This document shows, one piece after another, positions 30,485 through 43,230 of a DNA stretch of 64,000 nt. The number at the start of each line of letters is the position of its first letter. The stretch's first letter is position 1. Under the pieces are notes generated by a model. That model did not search any database and was not told where the DNA came from. It saw only the letters and a list, made by a program, of their open reading frames with translations. A program made the position numbers and the translations under genes. Source of the DNA: Angiostrongylus vasorum (Eukaryota > Nematoda > Chromadorea > Rhabditida > Metastrongylidae); assembly GCA_018806985.1 (NCBI GenBank), contig JADANN010000424.1, positions 1,789,001 to 1,853,000 of the forward strand, in the 5' to 3' direction.

Positions 30485-33400
30485 TAATTCGTTGAGAAAG
30501 CGCAGCCACGTGGCGCTTCCCCATGTTGTAGATATGGATTAATTGCGGACCCCTTGACGACGTTTGCTTTCCCCGACATGGAAATGGATCCAGAGAATCG
30601 ACTCCCCTGTTTCTGCCGCGGCGATTTGGCGCAGACTTTTTGTATTTACGAGGCGGTTTCCTGCATCTTAGCGTGGGTGTGTTCTCATTACTGCGGATTG
30701 TACTCTACGAGACAATTCGGCCAGAAACCTTCAATCAAGTGACAGGGAAGTATAGACGTGGTGAGGAGCCGCCTTCAGCAGATAAGCTCTACGACAACTC
30801 TTGTAGAGACTGGCAAGTTATTCGTGAGTGTATTCGGAAACCATGTTCACAGCTTACCAAGCTGTACGTGGATATCAAGAAGCTAAAAAACGGGCCCCCA
30901 TTCCTCTAACCCCGAAAAAGCCCCCTAATGCAGCAGCGCTGGGTAGGAGGAGTGCGGAGACCCTGCTAAAATCTCAGGGCCATTTCATGCTGCCTAAGTA
31001 GCAAAAGGACTAACGTGAACGCGTCGGCCTTCTCGTCAACATAAGTTTCGCTATGAATATCGATTTATTCGAACAATTAACAACCCGAAACGCACATTTG
31101 CGCTGAAATGATGTGGATCAATACCAACTTTGACAATCACAGTTGTCTAGGCACCGACGAAGACGAAGTGAAGGCGTCTATGTGGACTTGAGGAAGATTC
31201 TTAAAGGACATCATTGGAGATTTTAATGATGAGACTGGACCCAGAAAAACGTCCGAAAAACGTCATATAGAAATTGGAATGAAGCGGGCCAGTGTGAGCC
31301 GCTGTCTAAGTTTACCAATGACGACCAATACCATTAATGGTAACTCGCAAATACAGGAGCCCTACCCTCAACATTGGAAGTCGGAGTCTCCAGTGGAAGG
31401 TTGAATCGAAGTTTTTGTCTGCCCGGTGTTGTTGTTGTCTCAAAATTCTAAACGGGATCAGACCGTCGCCTCCTTCGTGCTAGATTTCATTTCTCCGGAA
31501 AGGAGGAAAAGCAGCTCAGTTCAAAAAACGAAGTGCCAAAACCACCATAAACTTAGATTTATTCAATGCACTAGTCGGTTGTTAGGAAGGTACCGTTCTC
31601 AATGATATCGACGAAGAACATGATTTGCTCATTCAACATCTTCGTGTTTGCGCTATGAAGGCTATGATCTCGAAAAATCACCAAGAAACGTCTGTCACCA
31701 GAAAATGGAATCGCACGAGTTGCTAACTAACGCTCATACTTTGAAAACTATGCAGGCAAGTGATAAAAGAAGAACTTAAAGGGAGAAGAGCAGATGTTAT
31801 AGTCGAAGCTGTAGAGGCTGGGTGAAGCATTCGCAGAGCCCACCGAAACTTCGCCAATTACAAGACCAAGATGATTGCACTCCCGGCTCCCAGACGGAAC
31901 AGTTACAGCGCCCAGAAAGGCAGTGGAGAAAACGTTTCACGATTACTACTCAGACCTCTTTAATAGCCACGTCATCCTTCCCTCATATGAAATAAGGAAT
32001 GGTGCATATGTCGCACCTCCGGTTCTCCCCTTCCGAAATCCGACGTGCTGGTTCGTCGGTGGAAAATCGAATAACACCAGGGCCGGAGAGAATAAGATCT
32101 AAACGCATGAAGAACCTTCTCCGGTCCTCACAAAAACAATTTCTCTACTCTTCACAAGATAGCTGCGGGAATTCAAGGCCCCTACTGATTGGAAGACCAG
32201 CAAGATCGTGCAACTGTGTTCGAAGGGTGACTTCCACGGTATCGGCAACTATCACCCAATCTGCGTGGTGTTTGTTGTTTACAAACTCTTCCCTCGAGTC
32301 GTTCTAAACAGGATAGACAGAATATTAGACGAAGGGCAGCCATGTGACCAAGCAGAGTTTCGAAAAAGATTTAGTACGATGGACCATTTCCACACGATAA
32401 CAAAACTCCTTGAAGTATCGCGAGAGTACAAGAGACCGCTCTGTCTCACTTTCACCGAGTTAAAGAACGCTTTTGACTCAACTGAGATGATGACAGTCAT
32501 GCAAGCCCTGGACAGTCAGGGAGTCCCTACTCAGTATACAAAGATTCTCGTGAGATGTACAAAGATTTCACAACCAAGATATCACTTCAACGAAGCTGAG
32601 ATATTTGCAAAACTCTGGACCGCAGGTGCCCATGGTGGGGAACGAACGCGCTATTGTCCTTTCCGGGGAGTAACGCGTTCACCATCACACCATGCGGGTC
32701 CTTCGTTTCGCCTGTCTCTCAGCTAGTTCTATCGATCTTTTTTGCCATCAGCAATCACCCGTCAACGGGATTGATCTGGGGAGCCCAAATCGGCATTGAA
32801 CCCAGTTAAGCTGAGGCTATAGTTATAATCACAATTTTAACCTTTCTGCCTACTCTTTTTCTTTGAAGTTATATTTCGCAATATACCCTGCCATCAAAAA
32901 GAGTAGGCAGTAGGCAAAAAGGTTAAAATCAAGATATCACTATTCTACAACGATATTAACATTGACGTCAAAAAGAGGGATTAGGCAAGGCCATACCATC
33001 TCGCCAAAATTATTCACCGCCACCGTCGGGAACTTCATGCGAACACTTAAATGGGACAGCATGAGAGTGAAAGTCGATGATCGGCAAATACACCATCTTC
33101 GCTTTGCTGATGACATCGTTCTCATAACACCAAACATTAGGCGGAACAAATGCTTGTCGACTTTGATAATGCATGTTGAAAAAATTGGTTTTCGACTAAA
33201 TTTCACAAAAACGACGTTTATTAGGAACCGACTGGCACTCCATTCATGCTCAAGGAAACATACATCTCCGAATGCATCATCCACTTAGTCCGGGAAATCA
33301 ACATGATGAACGACTTAGCTCCAGAGTTATGCAAGCAGGAGGAAAAGAGCCGCTTGGAGAGCTTTCAAGGGCATCGAGGATGCAGTGATGAATACAATGA

Positions 33401-33905
33401 ACACCCGACTCCGGGTCTACCTTTTCGTCCCCGCGGTTCTCCCTGGCTTAAGTTATACGTGACAAACCTGATCGCTGCGTAAGCAGTACGAAATATCACT
33501 CGTCGTTATTCAGCGCACAGTGGAAAGGACGATGCTAGGAATACCCCCGTGTCATACAGGTGTGCAAAGGGATCTGAAGCTTCGACCTGGTTCAACGATC
33601 AGAAATGAAGAATGCCGTTCTATAATCCAAACTGTTGAAAATGGGATGGGCTGGAAAAGTAATGCGGATAAACGACAACCGATTGACAAGAGCTGTAGGT
33701 AACTGGATTCGATGGAATCCAATGATCAGAATTTTTCACGAAAACCCTAGAAGAAAGGTGTGATGCTCACCGAGTCCCTAGAGTGAGCAAAACCAACTGG
33801 GCTAATGTCACACTCTAATGGCCACAGGTAAAAAATGGAAGATTTACTGGCGCCCGCTCGAATCATTCGATGATCAGCGAGCCGACAGATGGTGCAGGTG
33901 ACAGG
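30485..33905 (+). mobile_element. RTE family 1, copy R4, degenerate and interrupted by an F element
   Basis: Leader 30485-30900 (CIYEAVSCILAW region; LFE-type leader frames also seen in R1 and R5). The endonuclease is badly deleted (30950-31400). Linker 31560-32060. RT from 32208: GNYHPICVVFVVYKLFPRVV, EFRKRFSTMDHFHTI, KNAFDS. A 343-bp F element (32587-32929) splits the RT just before FYNDININV. The RT resumes with RQGHTISPKLF and the intact catalytic LRFADDIVLI near 33110. The 3-prime part with frameshifts runs to about 33890 and ends in the family GGTGACAGGTGA-type repeats. Confidence 0.85.
32587..32929 (+). mobile_element. F-family element inside the RT of R4, 12-bp target duplication
   Basis: CAAGATATCACT lies directly before (32575-32586) and after (32930-32941). 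The other RTE copies have this site only once, inside the RT region. The insert starts TCAACGAAGCTGAGATATTT, passes through the core and the GGCATTGAACCCAG segment, and ends in a hairpin: TTTTAACCTTTCTGCCTACTC faces GAGTAGGCAGTAGGCAAAAAGG. The last bases are A-rich. It has no coding capacity. This is the best-defined copy of the family. Confidence 0.9.
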
Positions 33906-34950
33906 TGATTCGATCAACTAACAAGGAATAATATAGCCAGTCAAAGAAAGGAGAAAAATATGTGCGTAATCATACGTCTCACAATGTCTGTGAATGTGCT
34001 CGCTCTTGTACGGATTGTATCCACTACTAACTTGGGTGTCTACAACGAAAGATCGATGAAGTGCACAGAAGATGACACTGAGCAGCCAGCAGGAAACAAT
34101 CCTCATGCTGCAGCTGACGCACATTCACATTTCTAATACTATGATAAGAAGCAATTAATGACATAAGTTTGCAAAAATTGCATGGAATTCGAAGTGAAAG
34201 CAAAGATAATGTAATAACTTGGTGGTAAAAACTGTTATTTCATATTAGATCGGATATAAGAACAAGAACTGGTGAGCTTGGCACAACTCACGCTATTACC
34301 TGTTCCACTGCAAAATTTTTGTAGCGTAACACTTGATTACTCGTGCCAGCAAAAAAGTGATGTAATGTCCTCCATTGAAACAAATGTCGTGGATTGATGT
34401 TGGCTGTGGCGATGCCGTTTCTCTGTAGCACTGTCCACAGGTACATTCATAAGATCCGTCTTTGACTTCACTAAATGGAGCTGTTTGTAGGGTGTCCAAC
34501 TTCAAAAGAGTAAAAGCCACTGAAAGATACCGATATTGGCTCAAAACTGGATGCATTCGTTAGTTGCCTGATGTTTCAGAGAAAAGCCGTGGGTAAGTGG
34601 AGGATGAATTTCAACACATGTTTTCCTTCTCTAACAGTTAGACGTTGATCCGGACAATCTTGAAATAAACAAGCACTCAAGAAATGTTTTTTAACGTACC
34701 TTATTGTAACAAGGAGTCCAAAATATGGAATTATTTCTTAATTTATCTTCACTTCAAACAGTTGTGTACTGGAGCACACTTCTTCTGAACAGTTAGAAAA
34801 ATCCCACCCCCACTTGAGAACACATCTCCCTCAGTAGATGCTTTTGCTCCTCAACATTTCGTAGACATTCCATTACAAATAAATTCGTTCTTTATGAATA
34901 GAAGTCCTCCTCCTAGAGACGTCACTGTGACTCGTTGCTATTTTAGTACT
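33906..34950. repeat. Block A of segmental duplication A/B, left part
   Basis: From about 33960 the sequence aligns with block B: 33968-34015 with 50040-50098, and 34020-34950 with 50855-51790. Examples are GATGCCGTTTCTCT and ATGTCCTCCATTGAAAC in both. No gene recognised. The minus-strand open frames here are probably chance. Confidence 0.8.
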
Positions 34951-34961
34951 AAAAGAACTGT

Positions 34962-37900
34962 CCACGGATCTCCCTCTCATGAGGGATCTCGAGCCGATTA
35001 GTCGTTAGTCGCGAGGCTACGTCGCGCGTTCCCAAATGGCGGATAGGGGGTTAATCGAGGACCAAAAGCGACCTTTGCTTCCCTGAGACGCAGGAGGATC
35101 CAGGGGATGGACTCCCTGTTTCTGCTGCGCCTATTTGGCACATACTTTCTGCATTTACGGGGCGTATTCATGCACGCGTGTGTAGGTGCGTTCTAGTTTA
35201 TGCAGATTGTATTCTAGGGGTAGATTTAGCCAAAATCAAACAATCAAGTTAGAGGGAAGTATGTGGAAGGCGGTTAGGAGTCGCCTCCAACAAATAAGCT
35301 TCATGTCCACTTTGGGAGAGCCTGGCAAGCTACCCGTGCCTATACCCAGCCCCCCACGTTCACAGCCCAGCAAGCTATACGTGGGTGTCAAAAATGCTGA
35401 ACACATTAAAAAAAACGGGCCTCATTCCTCTGACCCCGAAAAAACCCCAATTTCGCAGCGTTGGGTAGGACGAGTACGGAGAGGCTGCCAAAATCTCAGG
35501 GCCAATGGAAGCTGCCTGGATTTCAAAGGACTATGGTGACGATCTGTACCTACAATGCACGTACACTTGCATCCGAGTCCTCGATAGAAGGCTTGCTCAT
35601 ATAAGCAAGAAGGATGAGGTACGACGTCGTCGGTCTGGCCGAGACGAGACGACCTACCCAACGCCGTCTATGACAACGGAGAAGAACTGTTCCTCGGAAC
35701 ATGCGACAGTAGAGGAGTTGGTGGCTTCGGCGTTCTCGTCAACACGCGTTTGTCAATGAAAATCGATTCATTCGAACAATTTACAACCCGAATCGGACGT
35801 TTACGATTAAAAAGATGTGGATCAATACCGGCCCTGACAATCTACGTCATCGATTACGCGCCGATATCGACCTGTGAAGAAGAAGAAGTCGAAGTGTTCT
35901 ATATGGACTAGGAAACGTTCTACAGAGAAGACCATACATTCTTCAAGATCATCATTGAAGATTTTAATGCCAAAATTGGACCAAGGAGAACGCCTGAAGA
36001 AGGTCACATTGGGACCCATAGATTAGAATGGAACGAACAGGATGAGCGGCTATCTGAATTTATCATGACGACCAAAACCACCAATGGTAACTCACAATTC
36101 CAGAAGCCCCACCCTCAGCGCTGGATGTGGGAGTCTTCCAATGGAGAGTAGCATAACGAAATAGACCACATCATAGTAAATAAAAGGGTTTTGCCTAACC
36201 GATGCCGCTATTGTCCCAAAATTCTACACGGGATCCTTCGTGCAAGATCCAATTTATCGCGCAAAGGGAGAAAAAAGCTGCTAAATTCAAAAAACCGAAG
36301 TACCAGAACCACCGCAAACTGGGACTTATTCAATTCATTAGTCGGCTGTTGGGAAGATGCCGTCGTCGATAACATCGACGAAGATCACGATCGGCTCATA
36401 CAACATCTTCACGTTAGCGCTGTGAAAGCTGAGAGTTCGAAAGTCACCAAGAGACGTTTGTCTCTAGAAACACTCGAGCTGACACGCCAGCGTGGAATCG
36501 AACGAGCTACAGGCAACCGCGAACTAACGTCCGAACTTGCAAAACAGTGCAGACAGGCGATAAAAGGAGATCCTAAAGCGAGAAGAGCAGCAGTAATGGT
36601 CGAAGCTGCAGAGGCAGGGAAAAGCATTCACAAGGCCCACCGAGGCTTCGCCAATTACAAGACCAAAATGATTTCACTCCGGCGCCCAGACGGAACAGTT
36701 ACAGCGTCCAGAAAGGCAATGGAGAAAATTATTCATGAATACTACCCGGATCTCTTCGATAGCCACGTCCATCTTCCGTCATATGAAATAAAGGAGGATG
36801 GATATGTTGTACCACCGATTCTCCCTTCCGAAATCCGACATGCCATTTCGACGGTGAAAAATAGAACAACACCATGTCCGGAGAGGATAACACCAGAACA
36901 CCTGAAGAACCTTCCGTCAATCCTCGTAAACACACTGGCGCGGCTTTTTGCACGTTACCTGTCCGAATGCCAGGTCCCTACCCACTGGAAGACCAGCAGG
37001 ACCGTGCTATTGTTCAAGAAAGGTGACATACAGGATACCGGCAACTATCGTCCAATCTGCTTACTGTCTGTCGTCTACAAACTTTTCACTCGAGTCATCC
37101 TAAACAGGATTGACGGAACACTGGACGAAGGACAGCCATGTGAGCAAGCAGGGTTTCGAAAAGGATTTAGTACGATGGACCACATACACACGGTAGCAAG
37201 GCTCATAGAAGTATCGCGAGAGTACAAAAGACCGCTCTGTCTCACCTTCATCGATTTACAAAAAGGCCGCCTTTGATTCAGTCGAGATTGAAACAGTCTT
37301 GGAAATGGATAGTCAAGGAGTCCCTACTCAGTACATAAAGATTCTTCGTGAGCTGTACAAGAATTTCACAACCAAGGCATCACCATTCTACGACCATATT
37401 ATCATTGACGTCAAAAGAGGAGTTAGGTAAGGCGATACCATCTCGCCAAAATTACTTACCGCCAGCCTCCAGAACGTCATGCGAACATTGGAATGGGATA
37501 ATATGGGAGTGAAAATCGATGGTCGGCAGTTACACCATCTTCGCATTGCTGATGACATCGTCCTTATAACACCAAACATTACCCAAGCGGAACGTATGCA
37601 TACCGACTTTGATAAAGCCTGTGGAAGGATTGGTCTTCAACTAAATCTCACAAAAACGACGTTCATGATGAACGGATTAACCCATTCATGCTCAACGGAA
37701 CGAATATCTCCGAATGCTCCAGTTATGTCTATCTAAGGCGGGAAATCAGTATGATGAACGACTTAGCTCCAGAGCTGAGCAGAAGGAAACGAGCGGCTTG
37801 GGTGCTTTCAAGAGCATCGAGGATTTAGTGAAGAGAACAAGGAACACCCGACTCCGTGCCCACTTTTCCACTCAGCGGTACTTCCTGCCCTAACGTATGC

Positions 37901-38368
37901 GTCAGAAACTTGGTCGCTGCGTAAGCTGAATGAAAGGTCACTTAGCGTTATCGAACGCGCAGTCGAAAGGACTATGCTAGGAGTATCCCGTTCCACACAA
38001 GTAAGGGAAGGGATCCGAAGCTCCTATGTGCGTCGACGATAAAAAAATCAAAGATGCCGTTCTGTACGCCAAACAATCGAAGATAAGGTGGGCCGGACAC
38101 GTAATGCGTATGAATGACAACCGGTGGACAAGACAAGAGCCGTTAGTGACTGGATTCCTCGGGATGTCAAACGTACTGCAGGAAGACCACTGACCCGATG
38201 GTCAGGGTTCTTCATAAAGAGCGTTGAAGAAAGGTATGATGCTCGACGAGTCCCTAGAGCGAGCAGAACCCATTGGGCTACTCTTGCACGCGAGAGGGAA
38301 AAATGGAAGACTTACTGGCGCCCGCTCGAGTCACTCGACGACTAACAGGACTACAGGTGATACAGGTG
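34962..38368 (+). mobile_element. RTE family 1, copy R5: full-length insertion with 11-bp target duplication
   Basis: AAAAGAACTGT occurs at 34951-34961 and again at 38369-38379, and block B has the undisrupted site near 51790. The 3.4-kb element starts CCACGGATC and has a leader to about 35500. The EN (35500-36190) has frameshifts and includes VEVFYMD-like and [10 protein letters not shown] segments. A 361-codon RT frame is at 36191-37276, and the RT rest at 37277-38345 has a stop in R*GDTISPKL and IADD instead of FADD. It ends in GTGATACAGGTG repeats. It is complete in length but has several disabling lesions. Confidence 0.92.
36191..37276 (+). pseudogene. R5 linker and RT fingers, longest open frame of the window
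   Basis: 361 codons. Residues 1-60 are the end of EN and start of the linker. A basic linker occupies about 60-160 (RQRGIERATGNRELTSELAK). TASRKAMEKIIHEYYPDLFD lies near 175-195. RT starts near 220 (LPSEIRHAISTVKNRTTP), with SRTVLLFKKGD and GNYRPICLLSVVYKLFTRVI near 275-305. EQAGFRKGFSTMDHIHTV lies near 320. The frame is lost at the motif-A block: FIDL is followed by QKGRL and a stop because of a small insertion where KKAFDS is expected. In an intact element the product reverse-transcribes its own RNA at nicked DNA. Confidence 0.85.
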
Positions 38369-38379
38369 AAAAGAACTGT

Positions 38380-39209
38380 GCCCTTAAGCCACAGCGACGC
38401 TTCTCTACATGAAAGAGATTATTCTTCCCTTCTAATATTACGATCACTATAGCACTTCCACATGTTCTCCATGTTTTTACACTTTTTTCTACAAATTCAT
38501 TTTTGCTAACACCACTTTTTGGAACGCAGCGTAACACCTGTTTCCTCGCAGCTGACTGGAAAGTGCTTGTAATCCCCCTTATATGTCAACACATACACAG
38601 AACCATAGGAACTCTCATTAGGAGCGCTAACGCCTAGTGCAGCAACATCTGCCCCCATTCGATATTCACAAGTTGTCATCGGCTGTTGATATAATTTCTA
38701 GAATTTTTCTAGAAGGAAGAATAGGCAGTGAACAAAGGTTAAAACGTGATTTCAATTACGGCTTTTCCTTAGGTGTGTTCAATTTAGATGTGTGCTTCCC
38801 AGGTCAATCTCGTTGACGAGGGATTGCTGACAACACCGACAGAGTAAGAACGTGGCGAAGAAAAAAAGAAAAGCAAGTTCCCAAGTTGGTGTTGTGGTAA
38901 GCTTCCACTAAGAGTAATAGCAAGTTCGCAGCACATTTGATGCATTAAGCTTCACTCACAACTCAGCATCGTTATGGTTGTACTTGTTACACCCGCCACA
39001 AAAGTAAGCAATAAATGAAAGATGGAACGACATGTCTTACTTTGGTCTTTCACGTCCATCCATCTGTCATAAGCGATCATAATCTTACACCGTCATTGCT
39101 TTAAAGTTGCTTTTAAGTCTTCACATGCCGCTATGAAATTCCTTGCTAGGTGTCCTGTTACTGGTGTAATATTTAAATAATTGTTCAAGCACCCAAATAT
39201 GAAGTCTAT
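38380..39209. repeat. Block A, middle part, with an old F-family copy
   Basis: Aligns with 51810-52630 of block B. It includes an F-family remnant at 38690-39030 (GGCAGTGAACAAAGGTTAAA, TTGACGAGGGATTGCTGAC, then CTCAGCATCGTTATGGTTG) whose partner is at 52130-52450. That F insertion therefore predates the duplication. Confidence 0.75.
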
Positions 39210-40050
39210 TGTAATACATGATGGACGTTTCTACTCACCTCTACTATATAGCAAACCAACTGCGTTCAAGCATCACTGAGGAACTACAAGGCGCCAGCGG
39301 ACCATCTCGACGCCACACGGTATTAATGGATTACGTCCTTAAAAGAGGTGGAACCAACCCAGAACGAACACTTGACCTGCACCACGAAGCCATCTCACCA
39401 AGCTCGAGAGTCTTAGGAATAGAATGGCTTTTATAAAAAAGCGACTTCACGAGCGACGGAAACATTGGCTCAAGCATAGCTAATTTGTTACCCATACCAA
39501 GAGAATTAAACAAACAAATAAGGGAATGCGAAACGTTTGAAACCACAGTAGGAAGAAAGGAAACGATTATTGCGAACGTCCTCCACCAATGAAGAAGACG
39601 GCTGGACACCCGAACATCGTAGGAAATGGGTTACACATATCCTAAGTGACGGTCACCGAAAGTATAGATAATCCGACCGCACTTCATTAGCACGGTGAAA
39701 CTTTCATGAAACAGCCAGTGGAACCGGGAACCGCTAAGACACAGACGAGTGAAATCTCGTCAAAAAGACGTATCAGACACAATATTGTGCATCGCGTAGT
39801 AGTCATGCCATGCAAAGATACCTTGGAGCAAGCAGGGTAAATCAAACGCATCGAAAGGGTTCTCATTCATTGGAACCATCATCGGAAAAGAAGTAATTTT
39901 GCATAGAGTATGTTATGTCTCAAAATCCTAATAACGCACTTTCATGGCTTCATCGACGCAAAAGTGACGTGCTATTCGAGCAGAGCAAAGACCAAGCGAT
40001 AAATATAGAGCGCCTACATCTATTGTGTTAATAAAATTACTCATTTTAGG
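39210..40050 (+). mobile_element. PLE N-terminal coding fragment P9
   Basis: Open frame 39218-39436 reads LDYVLKR-like MDYVLKRGG, RTLDLHHEAISPSSR and IEWLL. After a stop, SDFTSDGNIGSSIANLLPIP and CETFETTVGRKETIIANVL follow. The copy in block B (54.33-54.86 kb) has the same order: RTLDLHDKAISPNSW, FETFEITV-like text. This is the region upstream of RT in these PLEs, with no RT motifs left here. There are stops and frameshifts throughout. Confidence 0.65.
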
Positions 40051-41429
40051 CTACCAATCGAGGGTCACGAATAGGGCGGTGCTACTTTTATCACTATTTA
40101 TCTGTACCATATAATATTAAATCCATATTGCCCTAGTTGTAGATTATTTTACGTACTATCATATTCTGTATGTAGCAAACACGCTGAGGCTTCTTGTTGC
40201 GCCAGGACATGTAGCCCATTTCCTACTCCGTGGAGAATGTTTCTTGATGTTATCACGTGTTTTCTGTCTTATCAGTAGATTTTTCTAAGAAAAGAATTAT
40301 ACCACATAGAATGAGTCACAAGAGGTGGCCTATATTCTTTCCTCGCCGGTGGACACAGCGTGTAATGTCTTTGTATTTCAACACCTTCAGAACAGCAAAA
40401 ACACTCGCAAAGAATCGCCACGCCTATTAATGCAAAAATCTGCCTTCAATCTGAATTCGGAAGTCGCTATAAGCTGGTGATATAACTTTTTGCTCCTCGT
40501 CTTTCCATCGACCATAGGTAATCATTGCCTTCCACCATGGGCACATTGTAGTTACTCTTTAATGTTCGCATACTCACCCTACACTTTTAGCCTCGTTATC
40601 TCGTTGTTGTTGTGTATTCAGATGAATGCTTCATCGCCCAATTTTTAAACACTTCATGCTAGTCGTGAAGCCTAAAGTAGTAGTTGGTTATGATTCCTAC
40701 ATTAATGAAGCCTATCGATTCTGCTTTCAATTTATCTCCGTTGGTTCTTTGTTTACTAAAAAGTCTTGCGAGACTAGGCAGTAAACATTGTAATCAATTT
40801 GCTTTCTTTTTATTCGTTGCATTAAACGAAAATTTTTTTCAATCCTTCAATGGTTGGTAAAGAGTTCGAGATCTTCATATAGAGAATGTCCACAAATCTT
40901 AGGGCCGACATTCTCTTAACAACAGTGTTGATCAATACGTCAATGTTTTCCTCTGGAGCAGGCATGCGTTGTTAGCAAAAGAATTTACTCAACAGTAGCC
41001 GACTTTTTCAGCGAATTGGCCTTTTTCCTAGCATGGAAAGCTTGAGTTAACGTGCAGTCTTCTCAGCCACATACATTCATAACTTCGGCAAATAAGACTT
41101 AATACATAAATTTAATTCTTGCGGAAAGCAGCTTTTTGAAACACTCACCGCTTTTCTATTATTTATGAGAGTTCCAGTTATTGACAGAGGCAACAGCACA
41201 GTGTCTCATATCGGTGAGGAACGTGCCTCGCTCAACTCAAATAGTCAGCCTGTGTGTGAGCTGACTTCATGCGTGATCGCAAGGCATTCCTCCATGCTGT
41301 TCATTTCTGAGGTTTTGGAACTAATCCAAAATGTCTCATTTTTTTAGCAGACTGACATTTCCGATTCTTTTGAAAGGTTAGTATTCTTTGAAAACGTTCC
41401 AGCCGACGTTTCCACCACTTGCATCACCT
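40051..41429. repeat. Block A, right part
   Basis: From 40255 the sequence aligns with 56955-58140 of block B, for example CTGGCCTATATTCTT against GTGGCCTATATTCTT, and TATAACTTTTTGCTC in both. No gene recognised. Confidence 0.75.
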
Positions 41430-42050
41430 TTACCACCTACTGCCTCGATGATCGTCTCGCGACTTGAGCGGGCGTCAGTAAGTCTCCGATTTTTCCCTGT
41501 CGTGGGAAAGATTAGCGCAGTAGGTTTTGCTCGCTCTTGAAACTCTTTTCAGATCATGTCCTTTCCTTGCGCTTGTGTGAAGGACACTGGCCATCGGATC
41601 GCTGGTGGTCTTGTGGTGCATTTGATATCCCGAGGAATCCAATCACTAACGGCGCTTGTCGATCGGTTACCGTTCATGCGCGTTGCGTTTCAGGTCCACT
41701 TTTTTTCTTGGGAAACGAGCTGTGGAATGGCGCCTTTGATGCTTGGTCATCGGAGTAGGTTGAAGCTTCAAATCGCCTTCCTCTCTTGTGTGACACAGGA
41801 TCCTCCTAGCATTGTCCTTTCGATTAAGCGTTCCATGAAACTGAGAAATCTTTCATTCTGCTTCCGTAGCTACCACGTTTCTGGCGCATACGTTAGGGCA
41901 GAGAGAATGGTAGAGTCAAAAAGATGGTCTGGTGCTCTTTGTGTTTTTCACTATAACCGACGTCCCTCTATCCTCACTGATTTTCCTTGGTGCTTTTTTA
42001 AAGCACTTCTTTTCAGTATTTTGGCAATGAAAAATTTCTACTAGTTGTGA
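41430..42050 (-). mobile_element. RTE family 1, copy R12: 3-prime fragment
   Basis: Read on the minus strand: the family C-terminal region with HERNARRI-like decay, then the HDREKSETYWRPLKSRDDHRG end near 41490-41430, matching the DREKW..YWRPLESLDD end of other copies. Block B lacks this segment between 58137 and 58146, so it entered block A later. Heavily mutated. Confidence 0.7.
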
Positions 42051-42374
42051 TTAAAATCTCATTCGACTTCTATCATATACCTGAGATGTTTCACTCTGTA
42101 GCCAAACAGGTGGAAGTGCCGTCATGAACACGCGATACTGCGATCAGCTAACAACTCTTGTAGCTATTCTGTTCACATTCATCAAGATGTCTGAATCTAT
42201 GCGGAAACGATGTGTTCTTCAGCAAAGTTGTTTCATATAGGAATTAATTAGCATAGCGATGTCATTGAGCTGTTCGAAACGAAATCTGCATAAAGACGAG
42301 CGCTGACTGGTGGAAGTGATAAGTATTTGACAACCCATATATGGTTCCAGCAGTTCTGAAAACACTTTGGGCAA
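42051..42374. repeat. End of block A
   Basis: 42126-42275 matches 58146-58300 (CGATACTG.GATCAGCTAACA, TAGCATAGCGATGTCATTGA). Homology stops after TGTCATTGAG in both blocks. Confidence 0.75.
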
Positions 42375-42609
42375 TATAACTTATAGATGCTGAGATGTTC
42401 GCAAAACTCCAGAGCGCATGTGTCTGCGGTGGGGAACGAACGCGCAATTGTCCTTTCCGGGGAGAAACGCGTTCACCACCACATCATGCGGGTCCTTCGT
42501 TTCGCCTGTCTCTCAGGTAGTTCTATCGATCTTTGCCAGCAGCAGTCACACGTCAGCGGGATTGTTCTGGGGAGCCTAAATCGGGCATGAACCCAGTTAA
42601 GCTGAGGCG
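42375..42609 (+). mobile_element. F-family element (left of R6)
   Basis: GATGCTGAGATGTTCGC start, core TCCTTTCCGGGGAGAAACGC, TCCTTCGTTTCGCCTGTC, ending in AACCCAGTTAAGCTGAGGCG. It abuts the RTE fragment R6 at 42610. Confidence 0.8.
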
Positions 42610-43230
42610 ATGGTCGTATCCCGTGTAGAATTTTTGGGACAACAGCGACATCGGTTAGGCAAATCCTTCTGTTTATTATGATGTGCTCTATTTTTTTATG
42701 GTACTCTCCATTAGGAGACTTCCACGTCCAGCGTTGAGGGTGGGGCTTTTGGAATTGCGAGTTACCATGGATGGTCTTGTTCGTTATGACAAACTCAGAG
42801 AAGCCGTTCACCCTGTTTATTCCATTCCAATCCGTGGGTCCCAGTGTGACGTTCTTCAGGCTTTCTTCTTGGTCCAATCTTGGCGTTGAAATCTCCAATG
42901 ATGAGCTTGAAGAATGTATGCTCTTCTCTGTGGAACTTCTCCAAGTCCGTATAGAACGCCTCGACTTCTTCGTCATAGCTCGACGTCGGCGCGTAAACAG
43001 CGAAGATTGTCAAAGCTGGTATAGATCCACATCTTTTTAATCGTACACGTCCGATTCGGGTTGTTAGTTGTTCGGATGAATCGATGTTCATGGACAAACT
43101 CGTGTGACGAGAACGCCGACACCGCCGACTCCTCAACTGTCGCATGTTCCCAGGAACAATTCTTCTCCGTTGTCAAAGACGGCGTTGAATGGGTGGCATC
43201 TTCTCGTCACGGCCAGGCCGACAACGTAGT
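42610..43230 (-). mobile_element. RTE family 1, copy R6: endonuclease fragment
   Basis: Minus-strand frames 43176-42610 encode [36 protein letters not shown], the catalytic [14 protein letters not shown], then [24 protein letters not shown]. Only the EN remains. It sits between F elements in opposite orientations (42375-42609 plus, 43231-43470 minus). Confidence 0.85.

Noticed and set aside
32587..32929. F family as a Helitron or a classical MITE
   Set aside because: A 12-bp target duplication excludes a Helitron, which makes none. The 9-bp and 12-bp duplications and differing 5-prime ends do not fit a fixed cut-and-paste MITE.
41556..42044. 162-codon plus-strand frame
   Set aside because: Antisense to the RTE 3-prime fragment R12. 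Similar antisense frames appear over R8 and R10.
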